Shown here: positions 22,770 to 33,557 of the stretch, one piece after another
Position numbering within the stretch: position 1 is the stretch's first letter
How the letters are laid out: each line of letters starts with the position of its first letter
Origin: Gambelia wislizenii
Taxonomy: Eukaryota; Chordata; Lepidosauria; Squamata; Crotaphytidae
Direction of reading: 5' to 3'
NCBI GenBank assembly: GCA_030847615.1
Contig: JAUMIR010000004.1
Coordinates: 101,756,001 to 101,820,000, forward strand
Length of the DNA: 64,000 bases
Notes under the pieces: model-generated
The model's database searches: none
The model's input: only the letters and a program-made list of their open reading frames with translations
What the model was told of the DNA's origin: nothing
Made by a program: the position numbers and the translations under genes

Positions 22770-22992
22770 TGCCTTAAGACTCTAAAGTCACCAGATCCCA
22801 TCTGATCTTGTGAAGCTAAACAGGGTTGGCTCTGGCTAGTACTTGAATGGGAGACCACCAACGAATACCAAATGCTGTAGGTTATATTTCAGAGGAACTG
22901 AGAAAACCATCTTTGAGTATTCCTTGCTTAAGAGATCCCTATGAATTTTGTGGGGTCACTATAAGTCAACAGGTGACTTGAAGGTCCATATA
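22770..22992 (+). mobile_element. 5S rRNA-derived SINE
   Basis: The sequence 'atcccatctgatcttgtgaa' followed by 'gctaaacagggtt', 'tagtacttgaatgggagacc' and 'aatgctgtaggtt' follows the 3' two thirds of 5S rRNA, including the internal polymerase III promoter. The tail ('cactataagtcaacaggtg' then 'acttgaaggtcc') matches the BovB-like tail of the tRNA SINEs here. Diverged bases and the fused tail show it is a SINE and not a 5S gene. Confidence 0.9.
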
Positions 22993-23624
22993 TACATAGA
23001 TGTTACAGGACTTCGGATGGAACATATAATTTTGCCTGCTGATAACATACTTGCACTGCACTTATTCTAATTAGGATTGGCTTGATAATAATCATTATTA
23101 CAGAATAATATGTTCTCTGCTCCTCAACATTAATTGTGTTTTATTGCTGAATGTTTGTTTATTTCTTTATTAACAGCTTCAGTTAAACAGTTAAATTAGA
23201 GATTTCAATGAATAGGAAATCTCAATTTTGAGTTAACAGTACTACATTGGTATCACTGAAATCAAGTTCCTTGATGGTGCAGCAGCTCAACTAACAGCAA
23301 GAAAAATGTTCCAACAGTATAGCAGTAGTATGTATAATTGGCCAATGTAAAAAAGACCTACCTTAGCAAGATCAAAACTGAGTAATATTTTATATATGTG
23401 TTTCAGACATTTCTGTACCTCCCTTCATCTGTAACCAATTATGTCATAATACAATGAATAACAATTAAAAATGCACATTCATTACAGTGTAAAATGCCTA
23501 CGTGAATAGAAATATTTTTTTCCTGGCACTGAAAACTTTGCGACATAGATGCCAGGTCTGCTTTTGGGAAGGCATTCCACTGCTGAGAAGGCCCTGTCCT
23601 TTGCTGCTATGTGTGTGTGTCCAT
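22993..23624. other. unassigned AT-rich sequence
   Basis: No exon or repeat boundaries recognised. A 63-codon frame at 23502-23693 overlaps the following SINE and is spurious. Confidence 0.4.
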
Positions 23625-23828
23625 GCGGGTGCACCTTCAAGTTGCTTTCAACCAACTAATGATGATCCTATGAAATTCATAGGGCATTTCTAGTTCCTTC
23701 CTCTGAAATATAGCCTACAGTACCTGGTATTTATTGGTGGTCTCCCATCCAAGTACTAACCAGAGCTGACCCTACTTAGCATCCAAGATTAGATGGGATC
23801 TGGTGCCTTTAAGGCATTTAGGCAGTAG
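23625..23828 (-). mobile_element. 5S rRNA-derived SINE, minus strand
   Basis: The inverse of 'gatgggagaccaccaat', 'cttagcatccaagattaga' and 'gatgggatctgg' gives the 5S-derived head on the minus strand. The tail toward 23625 carries 'cttcaagttgctttcaacc', the common SINE/RTE-like end. Confidence 0.85.
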
Positions 23829-23917
23829 CATCCCTCTGATAAAGGAGGTGTGTGGATCTTAACACATGGGCAAATTGATCTGACTCACCATACCAACCTT
23901 TGCAATTATACAGTGCA

Positions 23918-24766
23918 AGCCAGCATGGTGTAGTGGTTTGGTTATTGGACTAAGATGCCAGGAGGCCAGGGTTCGAATCCCCACTCTGCCATGGAAACCC
24001 ACCTTGGGGAGGTTACACTCCCTCAGCCTTAAAGGAAGGCAATGGCAAATCCTTTGAATAAATTTTGCCAAGAAAACCCTGCCCTAGGGCTCAGCTCGAT
24101 GGGAGAATTAATTGCAGAAAATAGCACATTAACTCATCATTGCAGCAGTGTTCATTTGTCTCCACAGGGCATTAGCAAGATCTCTGGCATGGGAAGCTAT
24201 CCATGTTTGAAGCTCACATGGAGCATACCCACAAATAAAGATGATGGCCGTGAATGAATTACATGCATTGTTATTCCCCCAAAGCTCCCTCGATTTTTCC
24301 TCCCCCCACGTGTTAAATCAGAGACACAGAAGAGCGATCTGCTTAATTATTATTATTTTTTGCTCTGCTGCTCAAAAATAGTGCATGATTTCTTCCATGA
24401 AAATCAACAACGGCGGCTCCGGTCACTTTGTTGTCAGGAAGCCCACCTCCGTGCACATCTGACCAATCACATTTTAACTTCCAGGATGTGCCCCAATTTG
24501 AATTGGTTGTTCAAACAGGCTGGAATGCACATTTCTGTGTATTTTTTTTAAAGTTGTGATAAACAGCAAATACTGTTATCACGAAGTACTTGGAGTTTTT
24601 GGCCCCCCTCCTTTCAAATATGGTGAATCACTATGGGAGCTCATCTGGACAAAAGGTATTCCCTCACATTCTGAGAGGATTTTTTTTCACCATCTAGATA
24701 ACACCTTAGAGTCACCATAAATTGGCGTCTACTTGAAGGCACAGAACAACAAACAACAAATTATAC
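23918..24766 (+). mobile_element. tRNA-derived CORE-SINE split by a MITE
   Basis: The head and body (23918-24086) contain 'gtgtagtggtttgg', 'ggttcgaatcccc' and the CORE-like segment. The tail resumes at 24706 with 'agagtcaccataaattgg' and ends with 'cttgaaggcacagaacaac'. The 619-bp gap is a MITE. Confidence 0.85.
24087..24705. mobile_element. 619-bp MITE of the GGGGCTTGTCTAGA group inside a SINE
   Basis: The left end GGGCTCAGCTCGATGGGAG and the right end CCATCTAGATAACACC are degenerate inverted repeats. The flanks are CTA (24084-24086) and TTA (24706-24708), compatible with a 3-bp TTA duplication in the SINE. Interior blocks ('ggaatgcacatttc', 'ttggagtttttggcc', 'gacaaaaggtattc') are shared with 33558-34204. 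Confidence 0.7.
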
Positions 24767-24973
24767 AATGGCCAAGATCCTAATAAGAGTTGCATAGCGT
24801 AGATCTCCACATGTGGAGCTATGTGTTGATCGTGCTATGTAACCCTTGTGTTGAATGCTTCACAACTGAATGCATAACTGGATCCAGAACTGGATATGAA
24901 ATCAAATACAGAATGGAATGCACACCTCAATGCGCATATGCTAATGCAATGGATTAACACATGCAACTCTACA

Positions 24974-25490
24974 GACGCGCTATCAGACACACTAAATATA
25001 GCGATATCATGATGCCAGGAGGTTGCTAAAGGACTTCCTTTTCAGGCTACATTGTTCCCATCTTGTCATGTACCCAATGCTGCTGCCGTTCTGCTGGCAC
25101 TGCTTTTTATTAACAGACCAAGCTGTCAATAGATCCCCTGTTCCATTTCTGTAACAGAGGTTCCTGCAAGTGAAAAGGTGCCCCATTATGCTGGCGCAAT
25201 GCCAGTGTCAATGGGAGGTCTGTGCCAGAACACTTCCGGATGAGATTGGGACATCAAAGTAAGTGACACACTTTTTTGCACCCTCCTTGGGTTACTTGTT
25301 ATGTTTTAAGTGTGTTTTTGTGCTTGCTGTCACTTTTCCCCTTTTATTTTCCTTTTAATTTTTGAATTTGCCATGCTCTTGGCTTCTTGTGATAATGCCT
25401 GGGATTTCAAACCAGAAAGTGAATGGAACTCTGTTTGAGCTCTGTTCACTCCTGGGCAGCATTGAAGACGCTACCAAGTTAGGTCTGGAA
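24974..25490. mobile_element. MITE of the GGACTTTATCAGAC family, right end lost
   Basis: The left end is worn (GACGCGCTATCAGAC), followed by 'gatatcatgatgcc'. The interior matches the family: 'ccagtgtcaatgg', 'acacttccggatgagattg', 'catcaaagtaagtgacac', 'gtgaatggaactctgtttg'. The usual right terminus after 'taggtctgg' is missing. Confidence 0.7.
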
Positions 25491-26369
25491 CTTTGGGTGA
25501 TTGTGGCATGACGGGGATGGGAGAGGAGCAGGAAAGACGAATGCAGGATGGGAACACTTTTTTGTTCCTGTCTGAAAATCTCCTACTTCTGTGACCTTGA
25601 ACTGAATGTGGCCATTGCACGTCAGAAAGAAATGTTCAACCACTTCTGTAGGAGAACTTAAACATGCGTAAGACACCAATGGGATGCCAGCCACCACATT
25701 GCTCAGCACATCAAGATTAAGCTTGCTCTGGATTTCAACAAATTTGATGCTTTGCCATTAGAAGTCAATCTGATGAAGCAAACTCATACAGTGAACTTAA
25801 CTGCAGCCCAGGAACTAAGGCAAATTTGGTATAACATCCAGTGTCAGGGCATAAATGGTGCAAACATTTTATCCACTGTATTATCTTACACAACACAATG
25901 ACAATTAGATCTATGAACTAGTTCAAAATAGGAAGCTGTGTTAAAACTACAAAATCAGTAGGCTCCATGGCAAAAGAACCAATTCTGTCCTTTGGGACTT
26001 TTCTGTGACAGAAGAAAAGAGAAAGATAAATTGACAAAAGAATGACCATTCAACCTTAACTCTCAATTGATGAAAGTTGTGACTGACATGAAGGACACCA
26101 ATACTCTCAACTCTCATCAAGCAGCAATTTAGTGGCACTTCACCCAGCTTATTATCTCAGGGGTCTCATGTAGCTCTACACAGACCTAAGTCTTCAGAAG
26201 AAGAGCACATTAATAGCATGCTAAAGACAGAGCTTAGAAAAGTTACTTTCTTTCTACAATTTCCAAAACCACTCAGCAGACTGTCACAGTTTTGAGTTCT
26301 GGCCACATGGCATTGTTTTGTTCAGTACCTCTCATAAGTAGAATATGAAAGGAAGAAAATGCAGATAGT
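25491..26369. other. unassigned
   Basis: No repeat ends or coding exons recognised. The minus-strand frames at 25479-25709 and 25947-26138 have no familiar content. Confidence 0.35.
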
Positions 26370-26593
26370 GAACTTTATCACACTACACTGTTATAGTGCT
26401 ATTATTCCACTTTAACTGTTATGTCTGCCTCCTGTGGAATTCTGGGATTTGTACTTTAGTGAGGCCCAAGATCTCTCTGACTGAGAGTTCTAAATGCCCC
26501 TCACTAAACTTCAAATCCCAGGATTCCACAGGAGGCAGCCAGAACAGTTAAAGTGGAATAATAGTGCTATAACCATGTAGGGTGATAATCTCC
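26370..26593. mobile_element. palindromic MITE (ACACTGTTATAG type)
   Basis: The arms 'ttatcacactacactgttat' and 'ataaccatgtagggtgataa' invert each other, as do 'ctattattccactttaac' and 'gttaaagtggaataatag'. The element can fold end to end. It is non-coding. The closest copy is at 37464-37688. Confidence 0.8.
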
Positions 26594-26694
26594 AGTGTGT
26601 CTGTTTTTGAGTTGAGAAGTATCTGTCGAGCTCATCACAGAAAACTAGTTTTCTGATTCCACATTAAACACTATGTGTACCAAACAGTAACTAA

Positions 26695-26915
26695 TTGTTG
26701 AGCCCCATATCCACGGATTTGGTATCCATGGTTTCACTTATCCACAACTGAAAATAATGTTCTCTCTAAGGGTTTCTAGGTCCCACAATGCAATTCTATA
26801 GTCAACTTCCAGTGTTCGTCTCATTGAAAATAATAGGGTTCCCTATTATCCATGGTTTCAGGTATCCATGGTGGGGTCTTGGAATGTATCCCCCGGGAAT
26901 AAGGGGGTTGACCTG
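26695..26915. mobile_element. Tigger-like MITE
   Basis: It shares with 8458-8693 the paired 'tatccatggtttc' motifs and 'caattctatagtcaacttcc'. Its right end GGGGGTTGACCTG is the inverse of CAGGTCAACYCC, the family terminus. The left end is worn. Confidence 0.7.
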
Positions 26916-27610
26916 TGATTGAGAGCATTACCTGCAATGAAGAGATGCCCTCTTGGATGTTGAGAAATAACATTTGGGGAAACAGTTTGGTTTAATGCAA
27001 ACAGGAGTGTTGTATTGAGGTATTGCATCTCACATGGCCTGCTAGGACAATACATTGATGTGACATGCTGCTTATTGAGGATTCTTCTAGTGCTTCATTA
27101 TCTCTACCAAACTGTGAATGACATTTTGTGGTGCCCAGCTCTCATAAGCACCTCTCCTGTCATGGAACATGATATCAGTCACCTTTCTACAACTTCTACT
27201 ATTCAACTGTGTGCAGAAGCAGGGCTAGCTCTACCATTGGAGGGAATCAAATGTTCGCCTGAGCAACAGATTTTGGGTGTCATGATGGTGCAGGAGTTTC
27301 TTTTTTTAATTTAAAAAACGATTGCATTTGTATTACCAGCAAGAGGGGGCAGAAACATGTTTGTGGGAGATTTGCTGTCACAGGTGACAGAATGACTTGA
27401 CTATCCTAGAAAACGATGCACCTCAGCTTTAGGTGTGGAGGGGGACAGTCACTTGGTACTCCATCAGAAGAAGCATAATGTCTTGGAAGAAAGCTCAAGA
27501 CATAGCAGTGGCACAGCAAAGCTTGAGAGCCACACAAAGTAGTCATGAGAACTCACACAGAATCTATAAGACATGACCTGCTTATCATAATTAACCAACT
27601 CAGTCTCCAT
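26916..27610. other. unassigned
   Basis: A 99-codon frame at 27015-27314 has no recognisable domain. No repeat signatures are apparent. Confidence 0.35.
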
Positions 27611-28518
27611 GGGGTTGTTTACACGGGCAAATATTCCTCTAAATATACCACTAATATAGCTCAGAGTTCATATGGATCGCAGCACAGCATCGCCTCTTCA
27701 GAAGGGGGGAAGGTAAAACACCCAAATATAGTGTGGCAAGGGATGTCGCTACTAATATTTGCAGGTATATTTGCAATGTAGTGCTTTATTGGCAGTGTAA
27801 ACTACCATTCCGTTAAGGGTTGCAGCAGATCTGCATTGTGATTGGTTGCTCTGATGCAAGGGGCAGGCTTAAAAGAGGGGGACTGAGTTCAGTAGCATTC
27901 AGGAAACTTTGAAAAATTCTCTCTGCTATTTTGCAAGTCTGCCAAGAAAAAGGATTCCCAAGACCTTTCAGTCATAAAGTTCCCATCTGTCAGCTCTGCT
28001 TGGGGGAGGGAGAGAGAGCGAGAGAGAGAGGGGGGGAGGGGGGACTGAGGGAGGGAGAGTCAAAAATCCTCTGCTATTTTGCAAGTCTGTGAACCCTGAC
28101 TAAACAAATCGTGCTGAAAAAACTTGTGATAGGTTCACCTTAGGATCCTCGGCATGGCAGCAAAGTCTTTTAGCAGAGAGATTGCTGTCCCTCTGCTTCG
28201 GGCTGTGACTGAATTCATTTACAGGCAGATTTAGAGAGAGTCAGAGACAGAGCCACTTCTTTGATCTTCCCCCCTGCTATTTTGGCAGACTGTGAGTCTT
28301 TCTTTAGCTCGAAAATGCAGGGCTTCAAAGGAAGGTCTATGCCCTTCCCCATAAAGCCTGCCTCTGCTTGGGAGGACACGCCCCCCACACTTTTTCAAGT
28401 CTGAACAAAAACATAGAAAAAAATTAGGTATAATTAGAAAAAAAACCCTGACTGGCACAGCTGCGGAAAAGAATTAAAGCACAAGTTGCCGCAATAAATC
28501 TGCCGTGTAAACTAGCCC
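27611..28518. mobile_element. 908-bp MITE, TIR GGGGTTGTTTACACGGGCA, TSD CAT
   Basis: The ends GGGGTTGTTTACACGGGCA and TGCCGTGTAAACTAGCCC are inverted repeats. CAT flanks both sides (27608-27610, 28519-28521). The orientation is opposite to 21443 and 39183. It contains a GA-rich microsatellite (28008-28050) and the shared block 'aggcttcaaaggaaggtc'. It is non-coding. Confidence 0.75.
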
Positions 28519-28608
28519 CATGTTTCATGTGCTTTTTTAGCCACAATATTGAAAGATCTTGTTAAGGCCGTTTGCAAGGAACATGACTAATAGCAATGTA
28601 TTGTATAG

Positions 28609-29410
28609 TTTTGTGGTTGTTGTATGCTGCCAAGTTGTTTCTGGCTTATGACAACCCTAAGGACTTTATCAGACTAGCCCCTTTGAAAGTTCTTTTGCCG
28701 GCATAAAAGTATCAATTTTTATGCCAGTAAAACAACGCCCCCCCCACTGCACTTACCTTCTCTCCCTACAGAAGCCTTCACTGGCAATGAAGACAAAGTG
28801 AATGAAGCCCCATTCACTTCCTCGTTCGAAATTCCGTGAGACTTCATTGCGTGGGAAATGTAAAAATAAAACAAAAAAAATAAAGGATAAAGAGTTACAC
28901 CAAGCACCTAAACACACTTTAAAAGTCCAAAGTAACCTAGGGAGGGTCATAAAAAGAATGAAACTTACCTGGATGTCCTGATCTTACCTGGAAGTGTTTG
29001 TGCTGGACCAGCCATTGATGCTGCATTCACATGAGTTAAATGGCCTGAGGTTTCACACGCTGTCAATGCTAGCACAAAAGCACGACGGCAAATCAATTGA
29101 TGGCTTAAGTATGGGTTTTGGGCAGAATATAGCTGTGAAAGGGCAACATTGTCTGATCTGCACGCCCTTTCATGGTTATGTGGCATCATTATGGTGCCGT
29201 ATGTTATGCGTCTGATAAAGTCCTAAGTGAACCAATAACAGGGTCCTGTCAAGATTTGTTTAAAGTTGGTTTGCTATTGCCTCCCTCTGAGGCTGAGGGG
29301 GTGTGATGTGTCCAAGGTCACCCAGTGGTTTTCTGTGGCTAAGTAGGGATCTGAAACTTGGTCTCCAGAATCTAAGTTCAGCACCCAGACCACTGTATCA
29401 TGCTGGCTCT
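28609..29410 (-). mobile_element. tRNA-derived CORE-SINE (minus) split by a MITE
   Basis: The SINE tail (28609-28660, ending 'gcttatgacaaccctaa') and its body plus head (29224-29410, beginning 'taagtgaacc') are separated by the MITE. Joining them across one TAA gives the usual family sequence 'ccctaagtgaacc', which shows that TAA was duplicated on insertion. Confidence 0.85.
28661..29223. mobile_element. 563-bp MITE, TIR GGACTTTATCAGAC, TSD TAA
   Basis: This is the best preserved copy of the family. The termini are GGACTTTATCAGAC and TCTGATAAAGTCC, with TAA on both sides (28658-28660, 29224-29226). It sits in a SINE whose normal sequence is known, so the 3-bp duplication is secure. The interior carries inverted 'gccggcataaaa' / 'tttttatgccagtaaaa' and, on the minus strand, repeated GGTAAG donor-like motifs. 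It has no ORF of transposase type. Confidence 0.9.
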
Positions 29411-29411
29411 C

Positions 29412-29647
29412 TTGTTGTTGCTGTGTGTCTTCAAGTAATTTCTGACTTATGGTGACATAAGGCAAACCTATCATGGGGTTTTCTTGGCAAGATTTGTCCA
29501 GAGGGGAGTTGCCTTTGTCTTCCTTTGTGGCTGAGAGTGTGACTTGCCCAAGGTCACCCAGTGGGTTTTCATGGTCTAGTGCGATTTGAGACTCTGGTCT
29601 TCAGCGTCCTAGGCCAACGCTCAAACCACTACACTGTGCTGGCTCTC
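29412..29647 (-). mobile_element. tRNA-derived CORE-SINE
   Basis: A nearly complete minus-strand copy: tail 'tgttgttgctgtgtgtcttc', CORE 'gtgacttgcccaaggtcac', and head 'aaaccactacactgtgctgg'. It lies directly beside the previous SINE copy. Confidence 0.9.
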
Positions 29648-29839
29648 TTAGTATAGCCTATTTTCTTCTGAAGAGATGTTTTTACAGCTTTGGATGTTAA
29701 CAACATTTATGACATTACCTCCATAATTCCCAAAGATTAATTCCCCATCTATGGACACTTCACCTGTTTGGCATCTTACCTTGATGGCTAGAGGCTTCCA
29801 TATCAGTGGGTCAGTGAATTTGCTCTAGGTTTTCAGCCA

Positions 29840-30121
29840 AACTTTAAAGGTGTGATACAAAGTGCTAAACCTATTTTGAGAATAGATTTCAACATCCTGG
29901 ACAGTTCCTCTAAAGTTTGGACTAAAAGGCAGAGTAACTTCACTATCCCATTGACATGGAAGCCACCAGCTGACACTGCAGTTAACCCAGGGGTGGAAAA
30001 CCTTTGGCACTTCAGATATTTTGGCTTACAAATCCGATTTGTCCCAACCAGCATAGCAAATAAGAAGGGGATGGAGGAGTTGTAGTCTAAAACATTGGAA
30101 AGGCCAAAGGTTCCTCTCCCC
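29840..30121. repeat. dispersed repeat followed by degenerate hAT-type MITE
   Basis: Positions 29840-29990 ('agtttggactaaaagg', 'ttgacatggaagccacc') recur at 58505-58620 and, inverted, near 38437-38560, so this is an unnamed dispersed repeat. Positions 29991-30121 begin CAGGGGTGGAAAACC and end GGTTCCTCTCCCC, with an inner 'ggagttgtagtctaaaac', which resembles the hAT MITE at 15869. Confidence 0.5.
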
Positions 30122-30356
30122 TATTTAACTAAACTAGCCAAACCAGTTTGATACCACCTTATAATAATCTACAGTTCTATATCTTATTACAGCCATTAAG
30201 ATTGTTGCTACATCAGGACTGCTCCCTTTATTTTTTTCACTTCAGCATCTGGAAATGTTGAGAACAAGTGAGCTGAAACTCATTTATCACATTAACAGCT
30301 AGCTTGGAAAAAAACGTAATGAGTGTTAAACAAAGCCAGATTTGAATTGGGCCTAT

Positions 30357-30556
30357 GGGGTTGTCTAGAGGAGAAGATATAATGTGGATTGTTGTGCATT
30401 CTTGCAAATTCACAGCAGCACTCTTTTGTCTCCATGGTCTTTTGGACAAAATCGATTGTATGCACATCTATCTGTGTTTGAAATGCACACGCAGCCATGC
30501 CTGCAAATCAAGATGATGACTGAGAGTAAATTATGGTGCTTTATTTAGACAACCCC
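30357..30556. mobile_element. 200-bp MITE, TIR GGGGTTGTCTAGA, TSD TAT
   Basis: The ends GGGGTTGTCTAGA and ATTTAGACAACCCC are inverted repeats flanked by TAT (30354-30356, 30557-30559). The interior 'attcacagcagcactctttt' and 'gcctgcaaatcaagatg' match part of 33558-34204, so this is an internally deleted member of that family. Confidence 0.8.
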
Positions 30557-30729
30557 TATGTCTTATTCTGATGAACTTAAAGACTAAAATATTTGGGTCA
30601 CATTTCATGTTTGTACTATGATGCTAGTGTTTGTCAAATATGGCCCTTAACAGTTATACCATTTGCTTTTGTGTAACAAATTTTTGTGGGAGTTTCTCTA
30701 AATGAGATCAGTGAAGAACAGTCTTCACA

Positions 30730-30973
30730 TGTTGTTGTTATTGTTGTGTGCCTTCATGTGGTTTACGACTTACAGCTATCCTAAGGTGAACCTATTACAT
30801 GGTTTTCTTGGCAACGATTGTTTGGAGGGGTGTTGCCTTTGCCTTCCTCTGAGGCTGGGAGAGTATGACTTGCCCAAGATCATCCAGAGGGTTTCTGTGG
30901 CCAAGTGGGAATTTGAATCCTGGTCTCCAGAGTTTTAGTCCAGTGCTCAAACCATTAGATCACACTGGCTCTT
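30730..30973 (-). mobile_element. tRNA-derived CORE-SINE
   Basis: Full-length minus-strand copy: (TTG)n tail, 'tgtgtgccttcatgtggttt', CORE 'gacttgcccaagatcatcc', and tRNA-like head ending 'gatcacactggctctt'. Confidence 0.9.
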
Positions 30974-31363
30974 ACTCTCAACATATGAACTGCAAAGTTA
31001 GGAAATAAATTCTCTTTCTAGAACAAATGATGCAGATTAGAAAAATCTGCTTGGCTTTCATACTTTATTCCTGTTTAGGAACATTATATTACCTTGCTGA
31101 ATCTCCTTGATATCTTGGTAGCTTTTGATACTTGCTCTGTGAGTTTGGATTAGGAGCCACACTATGGTTCTCCAAATATCTGCAGGATCATTTTTAGAAT
31201 TGATTGCATTGGGGGACTGTTGCTCTGTATCATAGAGTTTGAACTGTGCTGCCTTGCAGGGCTCCATCTTATCACACATGCTCTGTAATACCTATATGAA
31301 GCCATTTGCATTTGGTCATCTGGGGATAAAGTAACATCAATATGCTCTATTTCTTTTTGTTGT
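30974..31363. other. unassigned
   Basis: Nothing recognised. The 73-codon minus-strand frame has no familiar content. Confidence 0.35.
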
Positions 31364-32060
31364 CAGACTCAGGTGATGCTGTGGAGGGGCTGAACCACTG
31401 CCTGGACTTAGTAATAGGCTGGATGAGGGTTAATAAACTGATGGAGAATCCTGACAAGACAAAGAGGTACTGTGCATTAGTCTTGATGGATTGGAGCACC
31501 TTTTATGAGCTTGACTCTCCCCAAGTCAAACTGTGACATGCATTTAGAGCAGGACTGAGAATCATGTGGCTCTCCAGATGTGGTTGTACTGCAGTTCCCA
31601 GCAATCATAGCCAGCAGAGCCAATGGTGAGGAATGAAGTTACAGTCTGATTATATTTGGAAAGATGCATGATTCCCACCCCTTGTTTTAGAACATCAGAG
31701 GAGGCTCTTCATTGTGAACCTTCTGTAAGAGAGATGCACTTTTCATCTACAAAAGAAGGGTTTCTTTTCTTTTTTTCCTTGGGCAGTGTCCTGAATTTGT
31801 CTATGCCCCCTGATGTGAGGTTTACCCAACAGCAAAGATGTATTCTTTTGGCACCAAGACTAACCTTTTCATTTCCATGGGATTTTTTTAAAACTTACAA
31901 TATTCTACACTTCAAATTTCTCTTCTGGTTGATAGTTTCAAGCCCTGTGATTTTTCTGTTTATGTGTAGATTTTAAGTTGTTTTATTGTATTGATTTTGA
32001 TGTATACCACCCTGGTTTAAGAGTATATAAATTTTAAAATAGTAATAATATACAAATAAT
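31364..32060 (+). mobile_element. L2 LINE C-terminal fragment and 3' tail
   Basis: Positions 31364-31475 encode 'SGDAVEGLNHCLDLVIGWMR' followed by an NPDKT-like block, equivalent to 'VSPLNDCLRAVMDWMRKNRL' in the L2 at 46.2 kb. The 3' end near 31985-32060 ('gatgtataccaccctggttt', then TA-rich) matches the L2 3' UTR end. The middle (31540-31900) is decayed and may hold a hAT-like fragment near 31560-31640. Confidence 0.7.
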
Positions 32061-32084
32061 ATAAAGTGATATAATATAATATAA

Positions 32085-32290
32085 AGTGACATAGCCACAT
32101 GGAGCAGCCTTAAACTGAGTCAAACCATTGGTCTGTCTGTCTTAGCATGGTGGAACCTGGCAGGCAGCAGCTCTCTGAGGTTTTAGGCAAGTATGTATTT
32201 TTCCTGTCTTACCTTCAAAAGCCAGGGATTGAATCCAAGGCCTTTGCTTTCAAAGGAAATGCTCTGTCACAAGCAGAAGGGAAGGGATGC
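32085..32290 (-). mobile_element. second tRNA-derived SINE family, minus strand
   Basis: On the minus strand the head reads 'gtgacagagcatttccttt' with a B-box-like 'ggattcaatccctgg'. A body including 'agagctgctgcctgcc' and 'gacagaccaatggtttgact' follows. This resembles a known squamate tRNA-derived SINE, and it differs from the CORE-SINE. Confidence 0.65.
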
Positions 32291-32460
32291 CCAACACATG
32301 GGCAGGCAAAAAATAAGAAGGTAAGAACATTTGAGGCACTCACCTGACACACTCTGGATGTTTTAGTCTACAAGCGCCATCCATCTTCAGCCAACTTGCT
32401 CAGTAGTTAAGCATGATGGAACTTCTAGTTCAGAACATATCATCAACTCAGAGAGCATTT

Positions 32461-32665
32461 GTGTTGTTGGTGGTGTTATGTGCCATCACATTGTCTTAGG
32501 GTTGTAGAAACTTAACAAAGGAGAAACCTCCAAGAACCCTGGTTATCAATAGCCCTGCTCAGGTCTTGCACAGGCTGTGGTTTCCTTGGCAGAGTCAATC
32601 CGACTGTATTGAAGTCTTTTTCTAAACCCCCAATCTAGGGTTATGGGAAGACCATCACCTTACTC
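32461..32665 (-). mobile_element. RTE/BovB-like LINE 3' tail fragment
   Basis: It shares 'atcaatagccctgctcaggt' and 'cttgcacaggctgtgg'-type sequence with 2860-2920, and starts with the 'ttgttggtggtgttatgtgcc' tail. It is only the 3' UTR end. Confidence 0.65.
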
Positions 32666-32729
32666 CAGTCTCTGGTGTGTTATGAACCTTTATTTATTTC
32701 TATTTTAACTCACCTTCCCATGCACACAC

Positions 32730-32817
32730 ATAGAGGGGGAGAGAGAGAGGAAGGGAGAGATAGGGATAGGGAGGGAGAGAAGGGGAGAGAGAGAGACGGA
32801 GGGGAGGGAGGGAGAAA
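32730..32817. repeat. purine-rich (GA/GGGA)n tract
   Basis: About 90 bp of almost pure G and A on the plus strand, directly left of a MITE terminus. Confidence 0.9.
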
Positions 32818-33379
32818 GGACTTCATCAAATTCAGCCTTTTAAACACCTTTTAGCCATTAAAAAAACATTTTTATGCCAGCCAAAGAACGTTCCCCCTGC
32901 ACTCACTTCCTTTCCTGGCAAAGGCTCCTCTGTGAATGAAGAGGAAGTGAATGGAGCCCCGTGCACTTCCTCGTTCAAAATCTCACGCGATTTCATCATG
33001 CAGGAAATTCAAACTTTAAAACAAAAATAAAGCATAAAAAGTCACACGAAGCACTCATGCACGCACACACTTCCAAGTAACCTTGGGAGGGTCATAAAAA
33101 GAATGAAACTTACCTGGATGTCCCGATCTGACCCAGAAGTGTTTGCACAGGACTGGCCATTATTGGGCTAAGTATGAGATTTAAAGGGACAGAGGCTTCA
33201 CATGCCGGCAATGCCAGCAAAAAAGCATCAGGGAGATCTATTGATGGCTTAAGCAGTCAATTAAAAACCACAAGTTTGGGGCTCTTTATAACTGTGAAAG
33301 GGTGACATCTGATCTGCGTACCCTTTCGTGGTTATGTGGCGTCTTTATGACGCCATATTTTCTGTGTCTGATAAAGTCC
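32818..33379. mobile_element. 562-bp MITE of the GGACTTTATCAGAC family, TSD AAA
   Basis: The left end GGACTTCATCAAAT is worn, and the right end GTCTGATAAAGTCC is intact. AAA flanks both sides (32815-32817, 33380-33382), although in purine-rich DNA this is weak evidence. The interior is colinear with 28661-29223, including 'cttacctggatgtcccgatc'. Confidence 0.85.
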
Positions 33380-33557
33380 AAAGAGAGAGCTCAAGGTGGC
33401 TTATGTCACTAAAACACATTAAACAATACATGACTAAAGTCAACAATCAGTTTATGACAATCTTGCTCACAAAGCCCTATGGGAGGGGGAAGGTTTTGAC
33501 TTTTAAAGATTCTTGAAATGTCATCTGCTTTTTGTTCTTGAGAGGTGGATCTTGCCT

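Noticed and set aside
22770..22992. 5S rRNA gene
   Set aside because: Only the 3' two thirds of the 5S sequence is present, with substitutions, fused to a SINE tail. Other copies are dispersed in the same form.
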